Below, piece by piece: positions 10,539-19,221 of a stretch of DNA of 64,000 nucleotides (position 1 is its first letter; each line of letters opens with the position of its first letter). This stretch comes from Granulicella tundricola MP5ACTX9. GTDB lineage: Bacteria > Acidobacteriota > Terriglobia > Terriglobales > Acidobacteriaceae. Both the position numbers and the translations under genes were made by a program. The stretch spans positions 3,348,001 through 3,412,000 of the forward strand of contig NC_015064.1 of the NCBI RefSeq assembly GCF_000178975.2. The letters are read 5' to 3'. The notes under the pieces were generated by a model. It saw only the letters and a program-made list of their open reading frames with translations. It ran no database searches and was not told the origin of the DNA.

Positions 10539-11747
10539 ATGGCCACGACTCAAACGATCAATGAACCCGCGACAAGCGCAGCAGGCGCACCCAGCCTGCT
10601 GGTAAGTCTTGCTTCGCTCTCGCACGATGCCTTTGAGCATTTGCTCACAAACCTTGGTGCCGCGTTTCCCGGCGAGGCGGTCGTCGTTGCGACGCCGGAT
10701 AACGCGGTGGGCGGAGATGCCGAAGCCAATCACGGGGGGCTGAGGGTGGTTGGTTATACGCCTTCCGCCCCTTCCCCCGGTTCCTGGACGCTGACTGCGG
10801 CGGACTTTCTGAACGCCCACGAACTGGCTGCCAGGTATCAGGCTCCCGCGGTGCTGGTCCTCGGAACGGAGGCGCAATCGCTGGCGCCGAGCGCATTGCG
10901 TGGGCTTGCTGACTCCGTCGTAAGCAACGGCTGCGACCTTGCCATGGCTCGGTACACCCTGCCCCCGCGGGCTGGACTGGTCAATTCCGCAATTCTTTAT
11001 CCGGTCACACGAGCCCTGTTCGCGGCGCGTCCACGCTTTCCATTGGCGATCGACATGGCGCTCTCAGCGCGGATGGCGGAGCGGCTGGCGACGGCAGCCC
11101 AGCGGTTTACAGCGGCGGGGCAGACGGATGCGATGGTATGGCCGATCTCTGAAGCTGCCGTGGCAGGATTTTCGATCGCGCAGGTGGAGGTTGGGACCCG
11201 TACTCTGCCCGCACCGCAGGGAGTCGATCTGAACAGTGTGCTCGCGCAGGTCGCCGGGTCTTTATTCTCGGATGTGGATGCCAAGGCTTCGTTCTGGCAG
11301 CGAGCCCGGCCGGTACAGACGGAGCGGATTCCCGTGATCCCGGCTGCGACGCCCACCGGCAGCGACGAGGTTCAAGGGATGCTGGATACGTTCCGGCTGG
11401 CCTATACGAATCTGCACGAGATCTGGTCGCTGGTCTTGCCGCCGCAGTCCCTGCTTGGCTTGAAGCGGCTGTCGGTGATGCAGCCGGCAGAGTTTCGCAT
11501 GAGCGATTCGCTCTGGGCACGGATTGTGTATGACTTTCTGCTTGCGTATCGGCTGCGCACCATCAACCGCGGACACCTGCTGGGTGCGCTGACGCCGCTG
11601 TACCTCGCATGGGCGGCTTCACACATTTTGATGACGGAGGCTGGCACAGATCCGGAACGGCATATCGAGGCGGTGGCAGCGGCGTTTGAGGCCGACAAGC
11701 CCTACCTCGTCTCTCGCTGGCGCTGGCCGGACCGGTTTAATCCCTAG
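10539..11747 (+). CDS. Glucosylglycerate-synthase-like GT-A family protein, metal motif degenerate
   Basis: 402 residues, 26 bp after treS-mak, so likely the third gene of the glgE operon. The middle and C-terminus resemble GT-A enzymes of the mannosyl/glucosylglycerate synthase type: ILYPVTRALFA, the long FRLAYTNLHEIWSLVLPP helix region, and WARIVYDFLLAYR ending in LTPLYLAWAASHIL. In those enzymes the strand before this region carries an Asp-rich metal motif (of the form VLDSDLRS); here the same place reads VLGTEAQS (about 110-117), so the DxD is absent. The N-terminal nucleotide-binding segment is also short and not clearly recognisable. It may be a non-catalytic partner or a diverged enzyme. 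Family assignment is from remembered motifs, not a search. Confidence 0.6.
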   Translation: MATTQTINEPATSAAGAPSLLVSLASLSHDAFEHLLTNLGAAFPGEAVVVATPDNAVGGDAEANHGGLRVVGYTPSAPSPGSWTLTAADFLNAHELAARYQAPAVLVLGTEAQSLAPSALRGLADSVVSNGCDLAMARYTLPPRAGLVNSAILYPVTRALFAARPRFPLAIDMALSARMAERLATAAQRFTAAGQTDAMVWPISEAAVAGFSIAQVEVGTRTLPAPQGVDLNSVLAQVAGSLFSDVDAKASFWQRARPVQTERIPVIPAATPTGSDEVQGMLDTFRLAYTNLHEIWSLVLPPQSLLGLKRLSVMQPAEFRMSDSLWARIVYDFLLAYRLRTINRGHLLGALTPLYLAWAASHILMTEAGTDPERHIEAVAAAFEADKPYLVSRWRWPDRFNP

Positions 11748-11822
11748 TCCAGAAACATACGCAACCCAAGGTCAGAAATCTCAAAGTTACGCAGCAACGC
11801 AATCGTTTGAAGGAGTTTGTCG

Positions 11823-12635
11823 ATGCAAACCGCACTCCAGCCCGACCAGTACCAGAGCTATCCCACCACGCAGCCCGTTTACGTTCAGAACCCTTCCATC
11901 TTCGATCACATGTCCGATGCCCTGAGATCGTCTGTGGATCGAGTTCTCTCCCTTCTGATCAGCATCCTGCCAGGTCTGCTCGCTTTCATCCTGGCCTTTG
12001 TGCTGCTGACCGCGCTCGGGGTGTTCCTGAGCTGGGCCTTCCGGCGCATCCTGACCGCGCTGAAGTTCGACGAGAGAGCAGCCCGGCGGCAGGCGAGCGG
12101 TATCGCCGACTGGTCTCCCTCGCACAGTCCGACTGCCTTGGTCGGACGCATAGTCTTCTGGGGTTGTGTACTGCTGGGTCTAATCATCGGGATTCAGGCA
12201 TTCGATGCGTCTTACGCGACCGGTTCAGCCGCAGTGTCGATCTCGCTTCTGCCTTACGTCACTCACAGTGTGGGCGCGATCCTGATCCTGTTTGCCGGCA
12301 ACCTGATCGCCCGCTACCTGGCGCGCACTGTGCTGATCGGCGCAGTCAATAATCAGCTTCAGTACGCGCGATTCCTCTCCATGGGCGTGAAGTGGCTGGT
12401 GCTGGTGCTGACGGCTGCGATGGTCCTCGACCATCTACAGATTGGCAGCGGAATCGTGGAGCTTGCGTTTGGAATCCTCTTCGGCGGGATTGTGCTGACG
12501 CTCGCATTAGCTGTGGGGCTCGGCTCACGAGACCTGGTGACGCGCTCACTGGAGCGCAACCAGGATCGCGTGGATAAGGTTCCGTCCCCCACGGCCGACC
12601 CCGCAGCCGCGAGCGAAAGTCTGCGTCATTTCTGA
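11823..12635 (+). CDS. Membrane protein with MscS-type transmembrane helices
   Basis: About 270 residues in the inner membrane. At least five hydrophobic segments are visible: LLISILPGLLAFILAFVLLT, the VGRIVFWGCVLLGLIIGI region, the AVSISLLPYVTHSVGAILIL region, a segment with KWLVLVLTAAMVLDHL, and a C-terminal glycine-rich helix ELAFGILFGGIVLTLALAVG followed by LGSRDLVTRSLE. That last helix and the repeated layout resemble the conserved TM-helix repeat found in MscS-related proteins, but the beta domain of a full channel is missing. The ATG at 11823 has AGGAG seven bases upstream and is preferred to a TTG at 11817. Function is unproven; membrane-tension or small-solute leak is possible. Confidence 0.7.
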   Translation: MQTALQPDQYQSYPTTQPVYVQNPSIFDHMSDALRSSVDRVLSLLISILPGLLAFILAFVLLTALGVFLSWAFRRILTALKFDERAARRQASGIADWSPSHSPTALVGRIVFWGCVLLGLIIGIQAFDASYATGSAAVSISLLPYVTHSVGAILILFAGNLIARYLARTVLIGAVNNQLQYARFLSMGVKWLVLVLTAAMVLDHLQIGSGIVELAFGILFGGIVLTLALAVGLGSRDLVTRSLERNQDRVDKVPSPTADPAAASESLRHF

Positions 12636-12691
12636 ACGCTATAATCAGGCCAACCACGAGATTTCGCGGACGAAGGAAACTATAAGCACCC

Positions 12692-12946
12692 ATGCAGCAG
12701 CAGGAGATCTACACCCAACTCACGTCCATCTTTCACGATCTCTTCGATGATGACAGCCTGGTTCTGACCCCCGAATTGACTGCGGCCGAGGTGCCGGAGT
12801 GGGATTCGTTCAACCACATCAACCTGATCGTGGCGGTGGAATCCCGATTCAAGATCAAGTTCCAGACGGCGGAACTCGAGTCCATGAACTCTGTAGGCCA
12901 CCTGGTGAATATCATCTCGCAGAAGGTCGCAGCGCAGGGCCGGTAG
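12692..12946 (+). CDS. Acyl carrier protein-like
   Basis: 84-residue acidic protein with the acyl-carrier fold pattern: four predicted helices and the phosphopantetheine site EWDSFNHINLI (Ser about 38). The house-keeping ACP usually has DSLDTVEL here, so this one with DSFNHIN belongs to the specialised carriers found beside polysaccharide, lipid or non-ribosomal loci (inference). It stands alone, 56 bp after the membrane protein, with no ligase or synthase next to it in this window, so its partner enzyme must be elsewhere. Confidence 0.85.
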   Translation: MQQQEIYTQLTSIFHDLFDDDSLVLTPELTAAEVPEWDSFNHINLIVAVESRFKIKFQTAELESMNSVGHLVNIISQKVAAQGR

Positions 12947-13144
12947 CCTCTCGTCACGAGGCTGCCTCACCTCTCCGATGAACCTGGATGGGTTCGGATC
13001 TGCAACTATCGAGGGATTAGCGGCTGCAACCTGCGTTCGTGGTTAACCCGCTTATGGGTGGTGGTCGTACCACTTGTATTAGGAGATTCTCATACTTGTC
13101 AGGAGGGCATGAGCCCGCCGACCTATGAAAGAGAGCTTCCAACC

Positions 13145-13252
13145 ATGCACTTCCTTGTTGTGGCCGCCGCTTTTCTGCTTATGGTGCTTTTTCCCTGTCT
13201 CCTCACAATGAAACCCAGCGTTCTGGATGAAAGCCTGATTGAAGAGATTTAG
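13145..13252 (+). CDS. Putative small single-pass membrane protein (35 aa)
   Basis: 35 codons read as a Met-His start, a hydrophobic helix FLVVAAAFLLMVLFPCLL and a polar tail MKPSVLDESLIEEI. GAAAGAGAG lies about nine bases before the ATG. The same frame is open further up (ATG at 13109 directly behind AGGAGGGC), so a 47-residue form is possible. It ends within a few bases of the convergent mocA-like gene. Not recognised as a known family; supported only by its hydrophobic pattern and possible ribosome site. Confidence 0.4.
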   Translation: MHFLVVAAAFLLMVLFPCLLTMKPSVLDESLIEEI

Positions 13253-13830
13253 GTTCTGGCAGTAACAAATACTCTTTGAGCTTGAATTAATTTTTCCGGT
13301 GTATCGATGTCGAGCTCGCCGAGCGGCAGATCGATAGCTTGAGCCTCGGCAAGCAGGTCACGGGCACCAAGATCGCCGCTCAGACACGCTAGCAGCGCAA
13401 AGTGATCTGCCGGAAAGAATGCAGGCACGCCCTTTCTTCCCGCATACGCGGACGCAATCGGCCTGCCCAGACGTTCGCCCTTATGGATCAACTGCCGCAG
13501 ATGGGCAGGCGTAACGGACGGCTGGTCACAGGTCATGATGATCGCCGCATAATACGTCTCCGAAGCCTTCCGTATCCCGACAGCAATTGAAGCGGCCATT
13601 CCAGACTCCCACTGCGGATTGAAGACGGTCTGAGCAGACGCGAGATCACAGACCGCCGCTACTTCCTCCGCATTCGCACCCAAAACCACCAGCGGGGTGC
13701 ACTCAGCCTCAAGCGCGGTACGCACGGCGCGGGAGAGCAGCGGTTCCCCGTTGAGCAAAGCGATCTGCTTTGGCGAGCCCATACGGGTAGACGCCCCCGC
13801 CGCCAGGATGATGGCCACGACGCCGTTCAT
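13249..13830 (-). CDS. mocA: MocA-like molybdenum cofactor nucleotidyltransferase
   Basis: Nucleotidyltransferase of about 193 residues in the MobA/MocA family, which attach CMP or GMP to molybdopterin for molybdoenzymes. Motifs: IILAAGASTRMGSPKQ (nucleotide-binding loop, residues about 5-20), VVLGANAEEV, and IIMTCDQPSVTP with the metal-binding Asp (about 101). It is translationally coupled to the upstream xdhC-like gene by an ATGA overlap at 13827-13830, which decides this start over the ATG at 13845. Pairing with XdhC points to maturation of a xanthine-dehydrogenase-type enzyme by cytidylylation, but no molybdoenzyme subunit is in the window. Confidence 0.85.
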   Translation of the reverse strand: MNGVVAIILAAGASTRMGSPKQIALLNGEPLLSRAVRTALEAECTPLVVLGANAEEVAAVCDLASAQTVFNPQWESGMAASIAVGIRKASETYYAAIIMTCDQPSVTPAHLRQLIHKGERLGRPIASAYAGRKGVPAFFPADHFALLACLSGDLGARDLLAEAQAIDLPLGELDIDTPEKLIQAQRVFVTART

Positions 13831-14927
13831 GCGCCCAGGCTGCACTCAACCTGCAGGTACCTGGAAGCCCCACCCCTCTGAATGTGTTCCGCAACTTCAA
13901 GCGAGGTCAATCGACGCGATGGCCCGCGCCTGCCATGGCAGAGGGCCTGGATCTCACTAACGATCGAGAGCGCAATCGCCTCTGGTCCATCGCCCCCCAG
14001 ATCCATACCGACAGGTGCAAAGACGTCAGCGCAGCACGACTCCACCGAACGTCCGAGCTCCAGCGCAGCCTCACTGATCAACAGGCTGCTGCGGTGTCTC
14101 GCACCCAGAAGACCGAGGTAACGCGGGCGAAACGGCAACGTGGACGTAAGGAGCGCACGATCCTGCTCGTAGCTGTGAGTCATGAGAACGACCGCGTCCT
14201 CCGGCCGAATCCCAAGCGAGCCGGCCGATGAGGCTGTCAGCACCCGTTCCGCCTCCGGGAAGCGCTCTTGGCGAGCGAGTTGAGAACGACCGTCCGCTAC
14301 GATGACACTCCAGCCAAGCAGCGAGGCGAGACGAACGACGGACTTTGCATCGTCCCCCGCCCCCAGAACGAAGAGGCGCTGCGGAGCGGCCAGGCGCTCG
14401 ACGAAGCGGCCGTCGTATGGCTCGCCGGGACTCAGTCTGCTGGCGCATGCGATCTTCTCCGGGCTGAGGCCTGGGCTTGCAAAAATAATGGAGCCATCAG
14501 CCGCGAGGATCAGCCTCCGGAGGCCACGGCCATTCCCAGGAAGAAAACTGACGACGGTGCTCTCAACTCCTATCAAGGATGCGGCCATGGCGTGGCCCAG
14601 GGCTTGCGCCTCCGGCGTGTCCAGCGGCTCCAGCAGGAGGTCGACGGTCCCGCCACAACCCAGCCCGAACGGGATCTCGGCGGTGTCGTCAAAGGTCATG
14701 GCATAGCGTTCCACGATGGGTCCATTGCGAACCATCCAGGCCGCCTTGCGTACGAGATCCGTCTCCAGGCATCCTCCGCTGACGGTGCCTGCGTAGCCGC
14801 CGGAACCATCCGTCAGAAGTCGAGCTCCGGCCTTACGGTAGGACGAGCCTTCAACGCGAACGAGGGTGATGAGCACATCCGCGCGGCCCGCCTGCCACAA
14901 CGCCACGATCTGTCGACGCTCAATCAC
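13827..14927 (-). CDS. xdhC: XdhC/CoxI family molybdoenzyme maturation protein
   Basis: 366 residues. XdhC proteins bind molybdenum cofactor and help to insert the sulfurated form into xanthine dehydrogenase or CO-dehydrogenase-type enzymes. Visible blocks: LVRVEGSSYRKAGARLLT and GTVSGGCLETDLV in the N-terminal domain (about 22-60), then the C-terminal Rossmann-like domain with RLFVLGAGDDAKSVV (about 185), VIVADGRSQLA, VLMTHSYEQDRALL and YLGLLGARHRSS (about 260-285), ending with the typical GMDLGGDGPEAIALSIVSEI. It is the first gene of a two-gene leftward unit with the MocA-like gene. Confidence 0.9.
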   Translation of the reverse strand: MIERRQIVALWQAGRADVLITLVRVEGSSYRKAGARLLTDGSGGYAGTVSGGCLETDLVRKAAWMVRNGPIVERYAMTFDDTAEIPFGLGCGGTVDLLLEPLDTPEAQALGHAMAASLIGVESTVVSFLPGNGRGLRRLILAADGSIIFASPGLSPEKIACASRLSPGEPYDGRFVERLAAPQRLFVLGAGDDAKSVVRLASLLGWSVIVADGRSQLARQERFPEAERVLTASSAGSLGIRPEDAVVLMTHSYEQDRALLTSTLPFRPRYLGLLGARHRSSLLISEAALELGRSVESCCADVFAPVGMDLGGDGPEAIALSIVSEIQALCHGRRGPSRRLTSLEVAEHIQRGGASRYLQVECSLGA

Positions 14928-15125
14928 TATATTTCCAATCCTCTCACCAGTAGATGCAGTCCGGACAATCTTCTGCCGCCCGGGAATCGCCAGGGCGGAG
15001 GTCTAGCGGTTTCGCCCCCAACTCTGCTAGACTCAAAAAGTCGAGATTGCGAACCAGCGGGCTATTCCCATCAGCCCAGGCAGCAGGGTAAGCACCTTCC
15101 AATCGACGTATCGCCTGGTCAATTT

Positions 15126-15202
15126 CGGAATGTAGCGCAGCCTGGTAGCGCACCTGCTTCGGGAGCAGGGGGTCGAGAGTTCGAATCTCTCCATTCCGAC
15201 CA
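15126..15202 (+). tRNA. tRNA-Pro (anticodon CGG)
   Basis: A 77-base cloverleaf can be drawn: acceptor arm CGGAATG with CATTCCG, D arm GCGC/GCGC, anticodon arm CCTGC with loop TTCGGGA and GCAGG, T arm GAGAG/CTCTC with loop TTCGAAT, discriminator A and an encoded CCA. The anticodon in the loop is CGG, which reads the proline codon CCG. All stems are perfect. Confidence 0.97.
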
Positions 15203-15288
15203 TTTCCAAAATCAATGACTTACGGGGTTTCCCACCTTGGCCTGAATGCTATGGCAGGGGGCAGGCTCAGCCCAAAAAAGGCGCAGCC

Positions 15289-15627
15289 TCAAGCTGCATC
15301 GGGTTGACGTTCGGGTTGATGCTGGGCAGTGGCAAATTCAACTAACAATCTGACCGCGTGCCGGTCATTCTCGGTTTCGATGATAAAGGCAAGCCCGGCA
15401 TCGAAACCCTGGGTGCGGGCAACCCTGGCTTTGACGTTCACGTAGAACTCTCCCACCAGCAAAGAGAGTTCGCCGTTCGTAAAGAGTTCAACAGGCCTGG
15501 CGAATGCCGCAAGCATTCCCGAGGCACTCACGTTGACGCAGTGCCCTTCCAAGACACCTTCGTCCCCGGCGAAGGTGAGGGCGAGGTTGAGATCGAAGCG
15601 GGCGGGACGAGGGGCCTGAGAAAACAA
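15289..15627 (-). CDS. PilZ domain protein
   Basis: 112-residue protein with the PilZ c-di-GMP-binding pattern: RPARF close to the N-terminus (arginine motif) and NVSASGM (about 32-38, the D/NxSxxG motif), followed by a beta-rich stretch. PilZ proteins act as cytoplasmic c-di-GMP receptors. It uses a TTG start with GGAGA about ten bases upstream; no other start is available. It is divergent from the HD-GYP/GGDEF gene across about 260 bp, so a c-di-GMP receptor and a c-di-GMP enzyme share one control region. Confidence 0.82.
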   Translation of the reverse strand: MFSQAPRPARFDLNLALTFAGDEGVLEGHCVNVSASGMLAAFARPVELFTNGELSLLVGEFYVNVKARVARTQGFDAGLAFIIETENDRHAVRLLVEFATAQHQPERQPDAA

Positions 15628-15886
15628 TCTGGTTGAGTCTCCGAGCTAGACCCTAGCACACGCATTGCCAGGCTGTCCGTCACTTCCCGGGGCTTCACCC
15701 CATTCTCACAACTCCAATGTGGCGCGTGCCCCGTAAGTGATTGACAGTTCAGCGAATGCGTCATTTCTTTGTTACAACTTTGGAACTATGGCTCCGCACG
15801 GATGGAACTTCTAACGTTGAATTCACCTGAATGTGCGGCTTCAGCCTTGTGTTTGGGCTCGGCCGCAGCGGGTCTTGAATTCAACT

Positions 15887-18349
15887 ATGCCACTCCGAGT
15901 CAGACTCCTGATCACGTTGACTATCCTGTCCGCCGTTGCGGCGACGGTGCTGGCAGCGCGTCAACCCAGTCACTCCTGGCCACAGTTCGGACTGCTGCTG
16001 GTCGCAGTGCTGTTGAGTTCTGGCCTCAAGGTCCAATTGCCCAAGGGCGACGGAAGCATGTCGCTGAACTTCCCCTTCATTCTTCTGGCAATCATGCAGC
16101 TTTCCCCGCTGCAGGCCATCATCCTGGCAGCCTTGTCCGTGGTGGTCCTGGGCCGGATCAAGGTCAAGAAGTTCTTCACGCTGGTGCAGACGACGTTCAA
16201 CGTCGCTAACTCCATGTGCGCCACAGCGGCGGCCTCCGCAACATACGCGTTTCAGATTCGGCATCATGGACCGCCTGCGCCTGCATTGGCGATTGCCGCG
16301 CTGGTCTACTTCTTCTGCAGCACCGCGACCGTCGCCATGGTCATCGCATGGTGCAAGGCAGAGCGGGCAATTCCCTTCTGGCGCGCCGAGTTCCCCTGGT
16401 ATCTGCCGTTTTACATCGTGGGCGCTGCGCTGGCGGCGATCGCGCAGCACGTTACGGCAAACTTCGGCTGGGCCACCTCACTTCTGCTGATCCCGATGGT
16501 CTACACGGTCTATCGCTCCTACCAGGGCCAGATGAACCGAATCAAGGAACGCGAGCAGCACTACGAGCAGACCGAGGCGTTGCACCTGCGCACCATTGAA
16601 GGACTGGCCATGGCCATCGAGGCCAAGGACCAGAACACGCACGACCATCTCTTCCGCGTGCGCAGCTACGTCAATGAGATTGGTGTGGCTCTGCAACTAA
16701 GCAAGCTGGAGATGAAGGCGCTGCAGACGGCTGCTTTCCTGCACGACATCGGCAAGCTGGCTGTTCCCGAGCACATCCTCAACAAACCCGGCAAGCTGAC
16801 TCCTGAGGAGTTTGAGAAGGTCAAGATTCATCCGGTGGTGGGTGCGGAGATCCTGGAGCGTGTACGCTTCCCTTACCCGGTTGTACCGATCGTGCGATCA
16901 CACCACGAGTGGTGGAACGGGACCGGCTATCCGGACGGACTCAAGGGTGAAGATATCCCGATCGGCGCACGCATCCTGACTGTTGTGGACTGCTTCGACG
17001 CGTTGGCATCGGACCGTCCGTATCGCAAGAGCCTCCCGCCCGATGAGGCGATGGCGATCGTTAAGAAGATGGCTGGCATCCAGTTCGATCCAGGCGTGGT
17101 CGCGGTGCTGGAGCAGCGATATACGCTCCTGAAGCAGCAGGCCGATACCGAGCACGAGAGGAACTTCATTCCGCTGAATACGGATATCGAGGTCTGGCGT
17201 GGAGAGGCTCCGGGTGCAGGCTTTGAGCGATCCGACGACGACCTCCAGACGCTTTCACTTTCAGATAATTCCGATACCGCGGAGCTCGACCAGACCGCGG
17301 CGTTTGCGTCACTCAACCTGATCGCCGCTGCGAGCCAGGAAGCACAGACCCTGTACGAGATGAGCCAGGGCCTGGGTGGTTCGCTGAGCCTGAAAGAGAC
17401 GATCTCCGTGATGGCTTCACGCATGCGGCGATTGATTCCATTTGACTGCTGTGCGCTCTATCTGCCGGCGGGTGAAACCCTGGTGGCGCAGCATATCGAT
17501 GGAGAATGCGCGAAGTCCTTCGCAGCGGAGCCAATCCCGATGGGCGAGGGAATCTCCGGGTGGGTCGCGCAGAGTGGCAAGGCGATCCTCAACGGCAATG
17601 CGACGGTGGAGCCCACCTATCGCGGCAAAGCCGGCGAGCCGGGCGAACTGCGTTCGGCACTCTCTATCCCTCTCTATAACCTGCAACGGCAACTGCTGGG
17701 CGTGCTGACCTTGTATGCCATTGAAGCTGAATCGTTTTCAAGAGACCACCTCCGCATTCTGCAAGCGATGGAGTCCAAGCTCTCTCTCTCGCTCCAGAAC
17801 GCCATCCAGTTCAAGCGCGCGGAGAAGGATGCCGAGACCGACTTCCTCACCAACCTGCCCAATGCGCGGCGTCTCTTCCTGCAGCTTGAGAGTGAGTTGG
17901 AACGCTGCCGCACAGTCGGACAAGACCTTGCGGTCATCGTCTGCGACCTTAACGCGTTCAAGGAAGTGAACGACCGCCGCGGTCATCTGGCTGGAAACAT
18001 GCTGCTGAGCTCCATCGCCGACGGCTTCCGCAGGGGTTGCACCAATGTGGACACCGTGGCGCGCATGGGCGGAGACGAGTTCGTCTTTCTGCTGCCGACC
18101 ATGAGCGCCGAAGGCTCTGAAGCACGTCTGCGCGAGATCGCCGAGACCGTCACACAGGTAGCCCACACGCTGGGCTTCGACACGCGCGTCTCGGCCAGCC
18201 TTGGCGCGGCCTTCTACCCTGCTGACGGCGAATCCGCCGAAGAGTTGCTGGCGCTTGCGGACCGGCGGATGTACCTGGACAAGCAGGCCCACTACAAGAC
18301 CCTTGAAGGAACTACCTCAGAACATCGCGGTAAGGCCTTCGCCGCATGA
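15887..18349 (+). CDS. Membrane HD-GYP phosphodiesterase with GAF and GGDEF domains
   Basis: About 820 residues. The N-terminal third is membrane-embedded (about seven hydrophobic segments, 5-215). Next is an HD-GYP domain with HDIGK (about 285), HHEWWNGTGYPDG (about 340) and DALASDRPYRK, which would hydrolyse c-di-GMP; a GAF domain (about 480-640); and a C-terminal GGDEF domain with MGGDEF (about 727) that could make c-di-GMP. The inhibitory RxxD site is lost (TNVD at the equivalent place). The ATG at 15887 is preferred to a GTG at 15833, though neither has a clear ribosome site. Its stop overlaps the next permease gene as ATGA, so it heads the ABC transporter operon. Confidence 0.9.
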   Translation: MPLRVRLLITLTILSAVAATVLAARQPSHSWPQFGLLLVAVLLSSGLKVQLPKGDGSMSLNFPFILLAIMQLSPLQAIILAALSVVVLGRIKVKKFFTLVQTTFNVANSMCATAAASATYAFQIRHHGPPAPALAIAALVYFFCSTATVAMVIAWCKAERAIPFWRAEFPWYLPFYIVGAALAAIAQHVTANFGWATSLLLIPMVYTVYRSYQGQMNRIKEREQHYEQTEALHLRTIEGLAMAIEAKDQNTHDHLFRVRSYVNEIGVALQLSKLEMKALQTAAFLHDIGKLAVPEHILNKPGKLTPEEFEKVKIHPVVGAEILERVRFPYPVVPIVRSHHEWWNGTGYPDGLKGEDIPIGARILTVVDCFDALASDRPYRKSLPPDEAMAIVKKMAGIQFDPGVVAVLEQRYTLLKQQADTEHERNFIPLNTDIEVWRGEAPGAGFERSDDDLQTLSLSDNSDTAELDQTAAFASLNLIAAASQEAQTLYEMSQGLGGSLSLKETISVMASRMRRLIPFDCCALYLPAGETLVAQHIDGECAKSFAAEPIPMGEGISGWVAQSGKAILNGNATVEPTYRGKAGEPGELRSALSIPLYNLQRQLLGVLTLYAIEAESFSRDHLRILQAMESKLSLSLQNAIQFKRAEKDAETDFLTNLPNARRLFLQLESELERCRTVGQDLAVIVCDLNAFKEVNDRRGHLAGNMLLSSIADGFRRGCTNVDTVARMGGDEFVFLLPTMSAEGSEARLREIAETVTQVAHTLGFDTRVSASLGAAFYPADGESAEELLALADRRMYLDKQAHYKTLEGTTSEHRGKAFAA

Positions 18350-19221
18350 ACCCATTAGTAAGACGTCTTGTGAGCCGCGTGGGTCGACTAGTCTCGCTGA
18401 TGGTTCTAGCAGCGCTGGGCACGATTGCGTTGATGCGCTACGCGCCGGGTTACTTCACGGATGCTCGCGAGATGGACGCACAGTACGCCGGCAGCGCCAG
18501 AACAGAATTGCAGCTTGAGCAGGCGCAACACGGAACGTTCGCGCAGTTGACCCGCGAGCTGCTGGGCGGATGGATGCATAGAGATCTCGGACGCTCACGT
18601 CACTTCGATGTGCCGGTGACCGAGCTAATGACTCCGCGGCTTCGCGTGACGGGCAAGCTGCTGTTCTGCGGTGTCGCAGGCGGTTGGCTGCTGGCTTTGA
18701 CGTTGGCGTTGCCCCTGAGTGCGCGCCGCACGGCTTCAGGAGAAGGAGCGATCGCCGCGCCGACCGCGCTCTTGCTGGCCATGCCGGTCGGCGCGCTGGC
18801 CACGGGATGCCTGCTCGCTGACTTCGGCGGACCCGTGCTCGTCCTGAGCACATTGATCGCAGTGCGCGACTTCAAGCTCATCTACCGTCTGCTCCGGCAA
18901 ACCTGGAGATCACCACACTTTCTATACGCCCGCGCGTTGGGAGTCTCTACGCCGCGGATCATGCGGGTTCACCTCCTACCCAGGCTGACCAACGAACTCG
19001 TTGCGCTTGCGACCATGTCGTTCGTTCTCGCGCTCAGCGCAATCGTCCCGGTTGAGGTCATCTTCGACGTTCCGGGGCTCGGCCAGCTCGCATGGTCGGC
19101 TGCAATGAACCGCGATATGCCGGTGCTGTTGGCAGTGACGTTGCTGATGGCCGCGTGCATCGGCGTGGCAACGATGTTGGCCGAGCCAATCCAAAGAGCC
19201 GAGGCGATACCATGCGCATGA
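18346..19221 (+). CDS. Peptide-type ABC transporter permease (DppB-like)
   Basis: Inner-membrane permease of 291 residues with about six hydrophobic segments. The coupling-loop region ARALGVSTPRIMRVHLLPRL and the C-terminal FDVPGLGQLAWSAAMNRD followed by MPVLLAVTLLM are typical of the DppB/OppB type. Start and stop both sit in 4-base overlaps (ATGA with the HD-GYP gene and ATGA with the next permease), so the chain is translated as a coupled unit. Substrate is unknown; the family carries peptides, nickel or oligosaccharides. Confidence 0.88.
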   Translation: MNPLVRRLVSRVGRLVSLMVLAALGTIALMRYAPGYFTDAREMDAQYAGSARTELQLEQAQHGTFAQLTRELLGGWMHRDLGRSRHFDVPVTELMTPRLRVTGKLLFCGVAGGWLLALTLALPLSARRTASGEGAIAAPTALLLAMPVGALATGCLLADFGGPVLVLSTLIAVRDFKLIYRLLRQTWRSPHFLYARALGVSTPRIMRVHLLPRLTNELVALATMSFVLALSAIVPVEVIFDVPGLGQLAWSAAMNRDMPVLLAVTLLMAACIGVATMLAEPIQRAEAIPCA

